From: Nonomuraea sp. PA05
GTDB taxonomy: Bacteria > Actinomycetota > Actinomycetes > Streptosporangiales > Streptosporangiaceae
NCBI RefSeq assembly: GCF_008086045.1
Contig: NZ_VSEY01000022.1
Coordinates: forward strand, 1 to 64,000
Length of the DNA: 64,000 nt
Reading direction: 5' to 3'
The notes beneath the pieces are model-generated. The model saw only the letters and a program-made list of their open reading frames with translations, had not been told where the DNA came from and made no database searches. Shown here piece after piece: positions 17,151 through 23,944 of the stretch. A program made the position numbers and the translations under genes. Each line of letters starts with the position of its first letter. The first letter of the stretch is position 1.

Positions 17151-18023
17151 ATGACCACGACAAACGGGACCAAGACCTGGATCATCACCGGTGCGAGCTC
17201 CGGGCTCGGCCTGGCGCTGGCCGAAGCGGCGCTGGCCGCGGGCGAGCAGGTGGCCGGCACGGCGCGGCGGGCCGGCCGGTTCGACGCGCTCCGGGCTCAG
17301 TACGGTGACCGGCTGCTGCCGGTCGAGCACGACGTGCGCGACACGGACGCCGCCGCGGCAGTCGTACAGCGCGCGCTCGACGCATTCGGGCACGTCGACG
17401 TACTGGTCAACAACGCCGGAGCCGGGCAGGTGGGCGCCGCGGAGGAGGTCACGGACGCGCAGTTGCGCGACATGCTCGAGCAGCACCTCTTCGGCCCGGC
17501 CGCTTACGTGCGCGCGGTGCTGCCGCACATGCGTGCGCGTCGCTCCGGTGCGATCGTGCAGATGAGCAGCCAGGGCGGGCGGATGTCCTTCCCCGCCGTC
17601 GGCAGCTACTCGGCCGGCAAGTTCGCCCTCGAAGGCTGGTCGGAGGCGCTGGCGGGCGAGGTCGCGCCGTTCGGCGTCCGCGTCCTCATCGCCGAGCCCA
17701 GCCGCTTCCGCACCGCCTTCAACGCCGCCGACGTACTCAGCACCGTGGACGAGCACCCGAGCTACGACGAGGTGCTCGGCGCCGTCCGCGCGAACATGGC
17801 CGGGGCCGACGGCATCCAGGAGGGCGACCCGGCACGCGCCGCCTCGGCCATCCGCGACATGCTCGACACGCCCGACGCGCCGCTCAGGCTTCCGCTCGGC
17901 GCCGAGGCCGTGCGCAATCTCACCCGAAGCTACAGCAACGCGCTCAGCGACGTCGCAAAGTGGGCGCAGGTAAGCCAGACGGCCGACTTTCCCGGCATGC
18001 CGCCGGCGCTACGCGCGTTCTGA
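17151..18023 (+). CDS. short-chain dehydrogenase/reductase
   Basis: A 290-residue classical SDR. It has TGASSGLG near residue 13 (NADP loop), NNAGAG near 88, Ser in QMSSQGG near 140 and YSAGK near 155, so all catalytic residues are present. The C-terminal extension of about 60 residues is typical of the oxidoreductases that follow this pattern in actinomycetes. ATG 17151 is chosen over 17133 because the dyad of the promoter covers 17133. It is followed after 19 bases by a MerR regulator, so it probably acts in response to a small electrophile or drug. Substrate unknown. Confidence 0.88.
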   Translation: MTTTNGTKTWIITGASSGLGLALAEAALAAGEQVAGTARRAGRFDALRAQYGDRLLPVEHDVRDTDAAAAVVQRALDAFGHVDVLVNNAGAGQVGAAEEVTDAQLRDMLEQHLFGPAAYVRAVLPHMRARRSGAIVQMSSQGGRMSFPAVGSYSAGKFALEGWSEALAGEVAPFGVRVLIAEPSRFRTAFNAADVLSTVDEHPSYDEVLGAVRANMAGADGIQEGDPARAASAIRDMLDTPDAPLRLPLGAEAVRNLTRSYSNALSDVAKWAQVSQTADFPGMPPALRAF

Positions 18024-18042
18024 GCTCCGTACTCTGTCGAAC

Positions 18043-18516
18043 ATGGCCACCGAAGACCTGATCGAGCGCATCCTCGCCGCCGGCCACGAACCGTCCGCAT
18101 CCGTCATCGACGCGCTGCACGAACTTCTCGACGACACCGCGATCGAGACCTCGGCGGCGCCCAAGAGCGTCGCCGAGGCCGCCCGCCTGATCGGCCTGTC
18201 CCCCCACACCCTCCGCTACTACGAGCAGGAGGGACTCCTGCGGCCGGCGCGCAACGCCTCCGGTTACCGCGAATACTCGGCGTTCGACCTGCGCCGCCTC
18301 ATCTTCCTCACCCGGATGCGGCTGTCGGGAATGACCATGCAGGATCTCAAACGCTACATCGCCCTCGTCGAGGATGGCCCGAGCACCATCCCGGAACGCC
18401 GGCGCATCATGCTCGACCAGCGCGACCGCATCGTGCGCCAGATCCGCGAGCTCACTCTCGCCCTGGAGACGACCGAATACAAGATCCGCGTCTACGACGG
18501 GCATCCAGAGGGCTGA
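18043..18516 (+). CDS. MerR-family transcriptional regulator
   Basis: A 157-residue regulator. About 40 N-terminal residues precede the MerR winged helix (EAARLIGLSPHTLRYYEQEGLL, residues 46-67, then YSAFDLRRLIFLTRMR). A C-terminal helix for dimerisation follows. There is no cysteine at all, so it is not a metal or redox-thiol sensor of the MerR/SoxR kind. Its effector is unknown. It shares a transcript with the SDR and probably binds the dyad in that promoter, which would make the unit autoregulatory. Confidence 0.88.
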   Translation: MATEDLIERILAAGHEPSASVIDALHELLDDTAIETSAAPKSVAEAARLIGLSPHTLRYYEQEGLLRPARNASGYREYSAFDLRRLIFLTRMRLSGMTMQDLKRYIALVEDGPSTIPERRRIMLDQRDRIVRQIRELTLALETTEYKIRVYDGHPEG

Positions 18517-18579
18517 GCGCTCGGCTTCGGCCCTGCGGTGACCACGATCGTGTCGTAGCCGTTGTGGCTCCCCGCCGTG

Positions 18580-20181
18580 CTACTCCAGGCCGCGCGGCGC
18601 TCGGGCGAGGACGGCGGTGAGGGCCTCGTCGAGCTCCCGCGCCGGGTCGCCGGCGGCGGTCCTGCTGCGCCACGCGATGACGGAGTCCGGTCGAACGAGT
18701 ACGGCGCCGCCGGCTTCGAGGCCGTAGCGGGTGTGCCAGGTGCCGGCCTCGTCCTGCAGTTCGTCGCCGATCCGGTGTGCGGTGATGGTGATGCCCTGCC
18801 TGCCGGCGACCTTGGCGGCGGCGTCCGTCCATGGGATCCCGGCCTCGTCGGTGAGCAGGACGAACTCCCGTCCGAACAGGTCGTGCGTGGACAGCGGCCG
18901 CCCGTCGCGGGTGAGTTCGACGTGCGGCGCGCGGCAGCCGGGCCGGCCGGTGGGGTTGCCGGGGTCCTCCTGAAGGCTTCCGTCGTCGTCCGGTTCGGTG
19001 CGGATGACCGGCGAGTGGTAGCGGAAGCCCAGGTATTCGCGGGGTGTGGGGACGGGCTGTGTCGGGTCGGAGGTCGCCAGGATGCGGCCTTCCGAGACCG
19101 ACTGGAGGGCGACCTCGCGTTCCAGGGTGATGTTGACGACCGGCCGGCGTTCGGTCTGGTAGGTGTCCAGGAGCGCCGGCCCGGCCTGGCCGGTGACCAC
19201 CAGGGCGAGGCGCCAGGCCAGGTCGTAGCCGTCCTGGATGGCGAGGTTGCCGCCTTGGCCGCCGACCGGCGGGCAGACGTGTGCGGCGTCGCCGGCGAGG
19301 AGGACGCGGCCGGCGCGGAACCGTTCGGCGAGCTGGTGGTTGAGCGCGAAGGGGCGGGCGTTGACGATGCGGCATTCCAGGTCGGGGATGCCGACGGCGC
19401 GGCGGACTCGCTCGAGGCACCGCTCTTCGGTGAAGTCGGCGTCGCTCTGCCCTTGATCGGGCAGGTAGTCGACCCAGAGGGTCAGGGTGGTGCCGTCGTA
19501 GATGATGCTGGTCCCGGTGCCGGGCAGGCCGATGATGGAGAATCGGCCTTCTTCGAAGTAGGCGGACAGGTCTGCTTCGAAGGTGATCACGTACATGTGA
19601 CCGACCTTGCCGCCGCCCTCGACGGCGATGCCCAGATGGTTGCGGATGGGGCTGGTGTAGCCGTCCGCGGCGACGAGGTAGTCGGCGTGCACGGTGTGCT
19701 CGCTGCCGTCGGCCGTGTCGCGGAGTGTCGCGGTGACCTGGTGGGCGTCTTGTGTCCAGGAGACGAGTTCGGTCCCGTAGCGCAAGTCGGCGCCGAAGTG
19801 CTCGGCGCGGGCGCGCATGAGTTTCTCGATGGTGGCCTGGGACAGGAAGCAGACGGGCGCCGGCGTAAGGGTCTTCAGCATGGCCAGCAGCGGCGCGGTG
19901 TCGATCTCGGCGAGTTCTGCGTCGACCAGGGTGGCGCCGTTGCGCAGTTGTGGCAGGGCCGCGGTGCCGATGGCGGCGCGGAGCTCTTCGTCCATGCCGG
20001 GGATGGTCGAGAGCAGTTCCATGGTGCGGGGGTTGAGTCCCCAGGCCTTCGGCAGCGTGGATGTGGTGGGCCGTCGTTCGACCAGGAGGGGTCTCACGCC
20101 CCGGGAGGCGAGTCCGAGTGCGGTGCTGAGGCCGGTGTAGGCGCCGCCCACGATGAGTACGGGAACCTTCTCGTTCGACAT
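18580..20181 (-). CDS. FAD-dependent aromatic monooxygenase (PheA/TfdB type)
   Basis: A 533-residue group A flavoprotein hydroxylase. It has the N-terminal ADP-binding motif VLIVGGAYTGLSTA (a slightly altered GxGxxG), the DG-type motif in the middle (DYLVAADGYTSPIR), and GDAAHVCPPVGGQGGNLAIQD near residue 310 binding the FAD phosphate. The C-terminal domain is thioredoxin-like. Such enzymes hydroxylate phenols or polyketides using NAD(P)H and O2. ATG 20181 is preferred because the flavin fold begins there and a purine-rich AGGGAG lies upstream. Two operator copies lie upstream, and the TetR gene next door is the likely repressor. Confidence 0.9.
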   Translation of the reverse strand: MSNEKVPVLIVGGAYTGLSTALGLASRGVRPLLVERRPTTSTLPKAWGLNPRTMELLSTIPGMDEELRAAIGTAALPQLRNGATLVDAELAEIDTAPLLAMLKTLTPAPVCFLSQATIEKLMRARAEHFGADLRYGTELVSWTQDAHQVTATLRDTADGSEHTVHADYLVAADGYTSPIRNHLGIAVEGGGKVGHMYVITFEADLSAYFEEGRFSIIGLPGTGTSIIYDGTTLTLWVDYLPDQGQSDADFTEERCLERVRRAVGIPDLECRIVNARPFALNHQLAERFRAGRVLLAGDAAHVCPPVGGQGGNLAIQDGYDLAWRLALVVTGQAGPALLDTYQTERRPVVNITLEREVALQSVSEGRILATSDPTQPVPTPREYLGFRYHSPVIRTEPDDDGSLQEDPGNPTGRPGCRAPHVELTRDGRPLSTHDLFGREFVLLTDEAGIPWTDAAAKVAGRQGITITAHRIGDELQDEAGTWHTRYGLEAGGAVLVRPDSVIAWRSRTAAGDPARELDEALTAVLARAPRGLE

Positions 20182-20212
20182 GCGGGCCGTCTCCCTCTGC
20201 GATTGGGGGTTC

Positions 20213-20263
20213 GCGGCAGTAACTGCCACATGACAGAGGTTAACCGGTGGCAGTAACTGCCAC
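20213..20263 (-). promoter_or_regulatory. two TetR-type operators upstream of monooxygenase
   Basis: Two near-identical dyads, GCGGCAGTAACTGCCAC (20213-20229) and GTGGCAGTAACTGCCAC (20247-20263), have starts 34 bp apart. Their core GGCAGTAACTGCC is a perfect palindrome apart from the central base. They occupy the promoter region of the monooxygenase gene, and a third related copy precedes the TetR gene. Confidence 0.8.
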
Positions 20264-20307
20264 TACTGTGGACGGTGTGACTCCGGTCTCAGCGGATGCG
20301 AGCGCTG

Positions 20308-20907
20308 TCAGGACAGGCGGGACGGGACGGGAACCGCGTCCGATCGCACCAGATCCAGCGCTTCGACCGTCAACTCGCGCAGGTCGGCCCGTCCGTCGGA
20401 CTCGAACCACTTGCGGTGGGCCAGGACGAACACCGAACCCGTCTGCCGTACGGCCAGTTCGGCGACGAGGTCGGCGGACCGGCCGGCGACGCGGGTGGCG
20501 ACCTCCCGCGCGAGGTCCGTCTCCCAGAGCTGGAGCATGTAGACGAAATGGGCCAGGACGGACGGCGTGTCGCGCGCGACCTTGTACGCGGTCATCAGCC
20601 GCTCCGGCATCCCGAGGTGCGAGCGCAGCAAGCTCTCCAGGATGACTCGCAGGACGTCGGGGAGTTCGGCGTCCTCGGGACAGGCGCGCAGATCCTTGAG
20701 CCCGGTCTCGAACATGATCGCGAAGCTGCTGAGGACCAGCGACTCCTTCGTCGGGTAGTGGCGGTACACGGTGCGCGCACCCACCTCGGCCACGGCGGCG
20801 ATCTCCTCCACCGTGGTCGCCGCGAACCCCTTGTCGCGGAAGAGCGCCAGCGCCGTCTCGGCGATCAGGTCCCGGGTCCGCTCCATCTTCCGTTCGCGCA
20901 GGGTCAT
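20308..20907 (-). CDS. TetR-family regulator
   Basis: A 199-residue repressor with the HTH at residues 10-56 (LIAETALALFRDKGFAATTV, then GARTVYRHYPTKESL). The remaining helices form the ligand pocket, with WETDLAREVATRVAG in the dimer region. ATG 20907 is chosen because the HTH begins there; the upstream in-frame extension is low-complexity and unlikely. It is transcribed towards the monooxygenase, with operator-like dyads before both genes, so it probably represses both and is released by an aromatic substrate. Confidence 0.9.
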   Translation of the reverse strand: MTLRERKMERTRDLIAETALALFRDKGFAATTVEEIAAVAEVGARTVYRHYPTKESLVLSSFAIMFETGLKDLRACPEDAELPDVLRVILESLLRSHLGMPERLMTAYKVARDTPSVLAHFVYMLQLWETDLAREVATRVAGRSADLVAELAVRQTGSVFVLAHRKWFESDGRADLRELTVEALDLVRSDAVPVPSRLS

Positions 20908-20948
20908 GAGGTGCTCCGTGTCTCGTCCGTCGGGCCCGATTCTGCCAC

Positions 20949-20975
20949 TCGGCAGCGACTGCCAGATGACAGCGG
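20949..20975 (-). promoter_or_regulatory. third operator copy, before TetR gene
   Basis: GGCAGCGACTGCC (20951-20963), followed by AGATGACAG, closely matches the downstream operator and its flank (GGCAGTAACTGCC then ACATGACAG). It lies about 45 bases upstream of the TetR start, as expected for autoregulation. Confidence 0.7.
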
Positions 20976-21148
20976 CGGCGCGCCCCGGGACGCCGGAGGG
21001 GGAGCGATCGCGGCAGGCCGGTGTCCGGCCGTGTACACCGGCCGGTCCCGTGGTGGTCGACGTCAAGCCGGCGCACCGCCAACGGTGGAGACGAACAACA
21101 GCGGGGAGCCCGGCGACGCTCCCGTCCGGCGGGGCGCGGTCGGCTGTC

Positions 21149-21829
21149 TCAGCCGTTGAAGACGAGCTCGGGCTGGTCACGGCGCTCGTACAGATCCCAG
21201 TACAGCGCGGCGATCCGCGCGGGCGTGGCCGTCGGGATGCCCTCGGGGCCGCCCTCGCCGATCCAGGCGTTGATCGCGACGTGCGCGGCGTACACACCGC
21301 TGCCGGCCAGCTCGTTGTGCAGGTTGAGTACCCAGTTCCGCAACGCCGCGGCGGCGGCGTTGACGTTGCCGAGCATGGGGACGGGGTGCACCGAGCCGCC
21401 GCCGGTGGTGACCAGCAGCGTCCCGGCGCCGGCCTGCCGCATGGCGGGCAGCACCGCCCGGGCGGCGGCCAGCGCGCCGTAGAGGGTGTACTCGATCTGC
21501 GGCTGCAGGTTGTCCACCGTCACCTCGGTGGGGACGGCCATGGTGAGGCCGGGCACCGGCGAGTGCGGCGCCGGGGAGTACTCCAGCACGTCGATGCCAC
21601 CGAACCGCTCGGCCGCCGCGTCGAGCGCGGCGGCCAGGGAAGGGCGGTCGAGCACGTCGGCGGGGAACGCGGCGGCCGTGACGCCCTCTGCTCCGAGCCG
21701 GGCGGCCAGGCTGTCCAGCTTGTCCTTGGTACGGGCGATCAGGGCGACGTCGAAGCCGTGGCCGCCGAAGGTGCGGGCAATGGCCAGGCCCAGGCCGGGG
21801 CCTGCGCCGACAATGGCGATGGTGGGCAT
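21149..21829 (-). CDS. SDR-fold protein lacking the catalytic Tyr-Lys pair
   Basis: A 226-residue Rossmann protein with VGAGPGLGLAIA (NADP loop), ADVLDRPSL and the order of elements of an SDR. At the place of YxxxK it reads LGNVNAAAAALRNW, so Tyr and Lys are both missing, and the NNAG motif is replaced by EYSPAP. It may be a binding or regulatory SDR, or act through a different mechanism. It lies 36 bases downstream of the quinone-reductase-like gene and is probably co-transcribed with it under the adjacent TetR protein. Confidence 0.8.
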   Translation of the reverse strand: MPTIAIVGAGPGLGLAIARTFGGHGFDVALIARTKDKLDSLAARLGAEGVTAAAFPADVLDRPSLAAALDAAAERFGGIDVLEYSPAPHSPVPGLTMAVPTEVTVDNLQPQIEYTLYGALAAARAVLPAMRQAGAGTLLVTTGGGSVHPVPMLGNVNAAAAALRNWVLNLHNELAGSGVYAAHVAINAWIGEGGPEGIPTATPARIAALYWDLYERRDQPELVFNG

Positions 21830-21865
21830 GATGAGATCTCTTTCGTCGTGCGGGGCCGGGCCGGG

Positions 21866-22804
21866 TCAGGAGCAGGTGACAGCGAGTTTGCCGAGCGCGC
21901 CGGCCCCGAAGTCGGCGAACGCCTGCGGGGCCTGCTCCAGCGGGTAGGTGGCGGTGATCGGGACACGCAACGCGCCGGAGGCGGCCTGAGCGGCCAGCGA
22001 GGCCAGGGTCTGTGCGCCGGCGTCCGCCATGATCGCGTGAACGGTGACGCCGGAACCCTCAACCGCGTCGCCGCTCAGCCCGAGGGTGGAGGCCAGGCGG
22101 CCGCCCGCACGCAGCAGGCCCGCGAGCTGAACACCGTCACCCGCCAGATGCAGCACGGCGTCCACCCCCTCCGGAGCAAGTGCGCGGACCTGAGCCGGCA
22201 GATCGCCGCTGAAGTCCACGAGGTCGATCGTGGCGCCGGACAGGCCGGCGACGAAGCCGGCCTCGGCGCCGGGCCGGGCGGTGGCGATGACGCGAGCGCC
22301 GCGGGCGGCGGCCAGCTGCACGGCCAGCGCACCCACCCCGCCGGTGGCACCGGAGATCAGCACGGTCTCGCCCCGGGCCGGGGCGACGGCCGTGATGCTG
22401 TCCAGCGCCGCGGTGCCGGCCAGGCCCAGCGCGCCCGCCTCCTGAACGCCCAGGCCCTGCGGGATGGGGGCGATGCCGTAACCGGCGGGCACGGTGACGT
22501 ACTCGGCCAGCGAGCCGGTGCCCAGGAACGGCTTCATCACCACGCCGAAGACCGCCTGCCCCAGCGTGAAGCCCTCGACGCCCTCGCCGAGCGCCTCGAC
22601 GGTGCCGGCGAAGTCCTTGCCCACCACCAGCGGGAAGCGGTGCTCCATCGCCCCTTGCAGGTAGCCGGCCGCGGTGGCGGCGTCGAAGCCGTTGATCGAG
22701 GAGGCGGCCACCTTGACCAGCACCTCCCCGGCCTCGGGCTGGGGTGTGGGGACGTCGGCCACGGACGGGGTCTGCGGGACGGAGTTCAGTGTCACGGCAC
22801 GCAT
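21866..22804 (-). CDS. NADP-dependent MDR oxidoreductase (quinone reductase-like)
   Basis: A 312-residue zinc-free medium-chain reductase. The N-terminal GroES-like domain has VLVKVAASSING and VVGKDFAGTVEALGEGV. The Rossmann part has ISGATGGVGALAVQLAAARGARVIATAR near residue 145. There are no structural-zinc cysteines. ATG 22804 is supported by AAAGG just upstream; a GTG three codons earlier would leave no spacing. It is divergent from a TetR gene across a region with two operator repeats. The TetR-controlled pair with the SDR-like protein suggests defence against quinones or electrophiles. Confidence 0.9.
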   Translation of the reverse strand: MRAVTLNSVPQTPSVADVPTPQPEAGEVLVKVAASSINGFDAATAAGYLQGAMEHRFPLVVGKDFAGTVEALGEGVEGFTLGQAVFGVVMKPFLGTGSLAEYVTVPAGYGIAPIPQGLGVQEAGALGLAGTAALDSITAVAPARGETVLISGATGGVGALAVQLAAARGARVIATARPGAEAGFVAGLSGATIDLVDFSGDLPAQVRALAPEGVDAVLHLAGDGVQLAGLLRAGGRLASTLGLSGDAVEGSGVTVHAIMADAGAQTLASLAAQAASGALRVPITATYPLEQAPQAFADFGAGALGKLAVTCS

Positions 22805-22824
22805 GAGCGGCACCTTTCAAGAAA

Positions 22825-22884
22825 TGGAACGGCCTACCCGTTTTCACGCCGAAGCTTAACAACAAAAGTGGGTAGGTCGTTCCA
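22825..22884. promoter_or_regulatory. divergent promoter with paired operator repeats
   Basis: TGGAACGGCCTACCC (22825-22839) and the inverted copy GGGTAGGTCGTTCCA (22870-22884) match at 14 of 15 positions once inverted. One lies next to each start codon in the 98-bp divergent region. This is the expected pattern when the TetR protein represses both itself and the oxidoreductase. The space between is AT-richer and should hold the promoters. Confidence 0.75.
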
Positions 22885-22902
22885 CTTGGGTAGGATGGGT
22901 TC

Positions 22903-23604
22903 ATGACCTCCGTTGACGAGCCCGGCTCGCCCTCAGACCGGCAACCCGGACCGGGACTGCGCGCCGACGCCGAACGCAACCGCGAACGCATCCTGACCGC
23001 CGCCCGCCGCCTGTATGCCAGCCACGGCCTCGGCGTCTCCATGGCCTGCATCGCGCGCGAGGCAGGCGTCGGCAAGGCCACCCTGTCGCGCCGCTTCGCC
23101 TCCCGCGAAGAGCTCATCAACGCTGTCTTCGCCGACCGTATGGACGCCTACGCCGCCGCCATCGCCACCGCGCTGGCCGCCCCCGACCCCTGGCGCGGCT
23201 TCGTCGGCTACGTCCAGGCCGTCTGCGCCATGCAGGCCACCGACCGCGGCTTCGCCGACGTCCTGGCCATGACCTTCCCCGCCGCCAAAGCGCTGGAGAA
23301 GCGCCGCGCGGAAACCTACAACGGCTTCCTCGACCTCATCGCGCGGGCCAAGGCCACCGGCCACCTGCGTGACGACTTCACCGACCGGGACATGGTCATC
23401 CTGCTGATGGCGAACGCCGGCGTCATCGCCGCCACCGCCGACGCCGCCCCTGACACCTGGCGCCGCCTGGCCGGCCAGATGCTGCGCGCCTGGGCCGTCC
23501 CCGGCGCCGACCTGCCGCCGCTGGAGCAAGCCCCCGCGCCCACCGCCCTGTATCGGGCGATGGTCCGCCTCACCCGCCCCGCCGCCGGCCCACCGAGCCG
23601 GTGA
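22903..23604 (+). CDS. TetR-family regulator
   Basis: A 233-residue regulator with an HTH at about residues 24-70 (RILTAARRLYASHGLGVSMA, then GVGKATLSRRFASREELI). Residues 75-190 form the ligand domain, ending in LRAWAVPGADLPPLE. The effector is unknown. The place divergent from the oxidoreductase and the matched inverted operators make it the local repressor. Its 3' end abuts an IS remnant. Confidence 0.9.
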   Translation: MTSVDEPGSPSDRQPGPGLRADAERNRERILTAARRLYASHGLGVSMACIAREAGVGKATLSRRFASREELINAVFADRMDAYAAAIATALAAPDPWRGFVGYVQAVCAMQATDRGFADVLAMTFPAAKALEKRRAETYNGFLDLIARAKATGHLRDDFTDRDMVILLMANAGVIAATADAAPDTWRRLAGQMLRAWAVPGADLPPLEQAPAPTALYRAMVRLTRPAAGPPSR

Positions 23605-23611
23605 CCTTTCA

Positions 23612-23728
23612 TCCGGATCTACAAGCGCCGCCTACGCACAGCCGGCCGGGAGGCTCGGGGTGCGGTTGTCGGTCGAAGGGACAGGGCAGTGCTGGGATGA
23701 CGCGCTGGCCGAGTCGTTCTTCGTCCGG
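23612..23728 (+). pseudogene. IS3-family transposase remnant
   Basis: In one frame the bases read SGSTSAAYAQPAGRLGVRLS and then VEGTGQCWDDALAESFF. This is the well-conserved C-terminal DDE segment of IS3-family OrfB (usual form: QYTS...LGVRLSVGRTGQCWDNALAESFFATLK), including the catalytic Glu. Nothing before or after continues the gene and no terminal repeats are seen. It is a scar of an insertion sequence between the TetR and PP2C genes. Confidence 0.75.
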
Positions 23729-23790
23729 CCCACGCCACTCCCTGGTTCGGGCAACGCGCCTCTCACCACGACCGCGTGACACACAGGTGG

Positions 23791-23922
23791 ATGAGCGGGG
23801 TGCTGCACGGCGCCACCTCGGCCGCGGTCGTCCTCGCCGGCGGCCTCCTGCTGAGCGATTCCCGGCCCAAGCCGCCCGCGCTGGAGCCTGGTGCGTTCGA
23901 GGGTGAGAGCGTGACCCGGTGA
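23791..23922 (+). CDS. possible 43-residue membrane peptide
   Basis: A short frame starting at an ATG preceded by AGGTGG. Residues 8-21 are hydrophobic (ATSAAVVLAGGLLL) and the tail is polar. It lies in IS debris and could be chance. No family recognised. Confidence 0.2.
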   Translation: MSGVLHGATSAAVVLAGGLLLSDSRPKPPALEPGAFEGESVTR

Positions 23923-23944
23923 GATCGCCCCGCAGGCGCGGTTC

